A stretch of 64,000 bases of DNA from Haemonchus contortus. Taxonomy: Eukaryota > Nematoda > Chromadorea > Rhabditida > Trichostrongylidae. The notes beneath the pieces are model-generated. The model was not told where the DNA came from. It did no database searches and saw only the letters and a program-made list of their open reading frames with translations. The translations under genes were made by a program, and so were the position numbers. Position 1 is the first letter of the stretch. Each line of letters starts with the position of its first letter. Location: NCBI GenBank assembly GCA_000469685.2, contig LS997565.1:47827836-47891835 (forward strand). The letters are read 5' to 3'. Shown here one piece after another: positions 63,401-64,000 of this stretch.

Positions 63401-64000
63401 TGACCATCGAGATAAAAGCGTTAATTGGGCGACTGTTGTGTTCCTATCCAATATTATAAGGATGCTCCCTAAGTTCCATGACATCTGACCGTCAGGATTT
63501 CACCGTTTTAGAAGGATATCATCGTAAATGTGAAGAGGTAGGGGTACGGCAGTAAGACACCAACCCAGACTTTTCAGTACCGCTCTCGAGAACAACACGC
63601 TTCATTTGGAAATTGGAGCATAGGAGGTGAAAGTCGACGGTTACTATTCATCACTTTACAGACGACATTGGCTTATAATAAAGAGCATCGAGCGGACGGG
63701 ACGAATGCTGGCCGAGTCCGATTGTTCTACAGGCCGTGCGCTTGTGGAAAGATAGGTCTAAGACTGAGCTTGACGAAGTTAATGTTTATGAGAAACAGAC
63801 TGATAGCGGCGCTCGTTTTACACTAAGAAGAATTAATATACCCTAAGGAGCCCACATTCTCATCATTCGCAAGCGAAGCCTTTCGACAAAGGTCAGATCA
63901 TTTCGCGATGCCTTTGAGGACGCTTTTCTGTATTAGCAGCAGGTAAACTGATAGCCGAAGAGAGTTATTGTCAATCTGTAAAGAGTATTTGCATCCTGTC
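60433..64000. other. right end, no gene recognised
   Basis: No receptor exon or known element is seen over 3.5 kb. A G run lies at 60961-60970. Open pieces with splice-like borders occur at 61456-61570 (VLYKISCQTNDIETFSRRK, after TTGAACCAG) and 62614-62717 (ISTKCKFYAAGSHV.., after TTTCAG, before GTAAGT), and minus-strand frames at 61738-62021 and 62257-62517, but none matches a family I know and they do not join convincingly. An unrelated gene or old repeats could both explain them. Confidence 0.4.

Overview
This window looks like nematode genomic DNA, most likely from a strongylid (hookworm-type, clade V) roundworm. Three things point there: multi-exon seven-transmembrane chemoreceptor genes of the nematode Srg superfamily (Srv-like is my best family guess), TTTCAG splice acceptors with GT donors and AATAAA signals, and a dense load of RTE, Penelope, Tc1, mariner, SINE and foldback repeats. 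I cannot name the species.

The backbone is a tandem array of eight copies (A to H) of one receptor gene, all on the + strand. Each full copy has six coding exons with the same phases: exon 1 (TM1), exon 2 (TM2-TM3), exon 3 (TM4), exon 4 (TM5), exon 5 (TM6), exon 6 (TM7 and a basic tail). A (385-597) is only the last exon of a gene entering from the left. B (3259-8250), C (12211-15387), F (30537-34476) and G (37288-46602) read through without a break and predict 317, 314, 311 and 311 residues. D (16695-21065) and H (52430-56729) share a 1-nt loss in exon 3, and D has further indels in exon 6. E (23722-29221) carries indels in five of six exons.

Spacers and introns are largely repeats: a (GT)n tract and two foldback elements in gene B; a decayed RTE-type LINE between B and C; tRNA-derived SINE pieces in introns 1 and 3 of most copies; a 380-bp TIR element with 9-bp target duplications in E and H; a TIR-bounded SINE plus RTE LINE and a Tc1 element inside introns of G; a Penelope-like element with a nested foldback between G and H; and a decayed mariner at 59.2-60.4 kb. 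A second, unrecognised two-exon coding remnant with one predicted transmembrane segment recurs between D/E, F/G, G/H and after H. A conserved block lies just upstream of every exon 1 and may be the shared promoter; in C, D and H it holds a perfect TTACGTAA site. From 60.4 kb to the right end I recognise no gene.

The receptors would act in sensory-neuron membranes as chemosensory GPCRs; this rests on family knowledge, and ligands are unknown.
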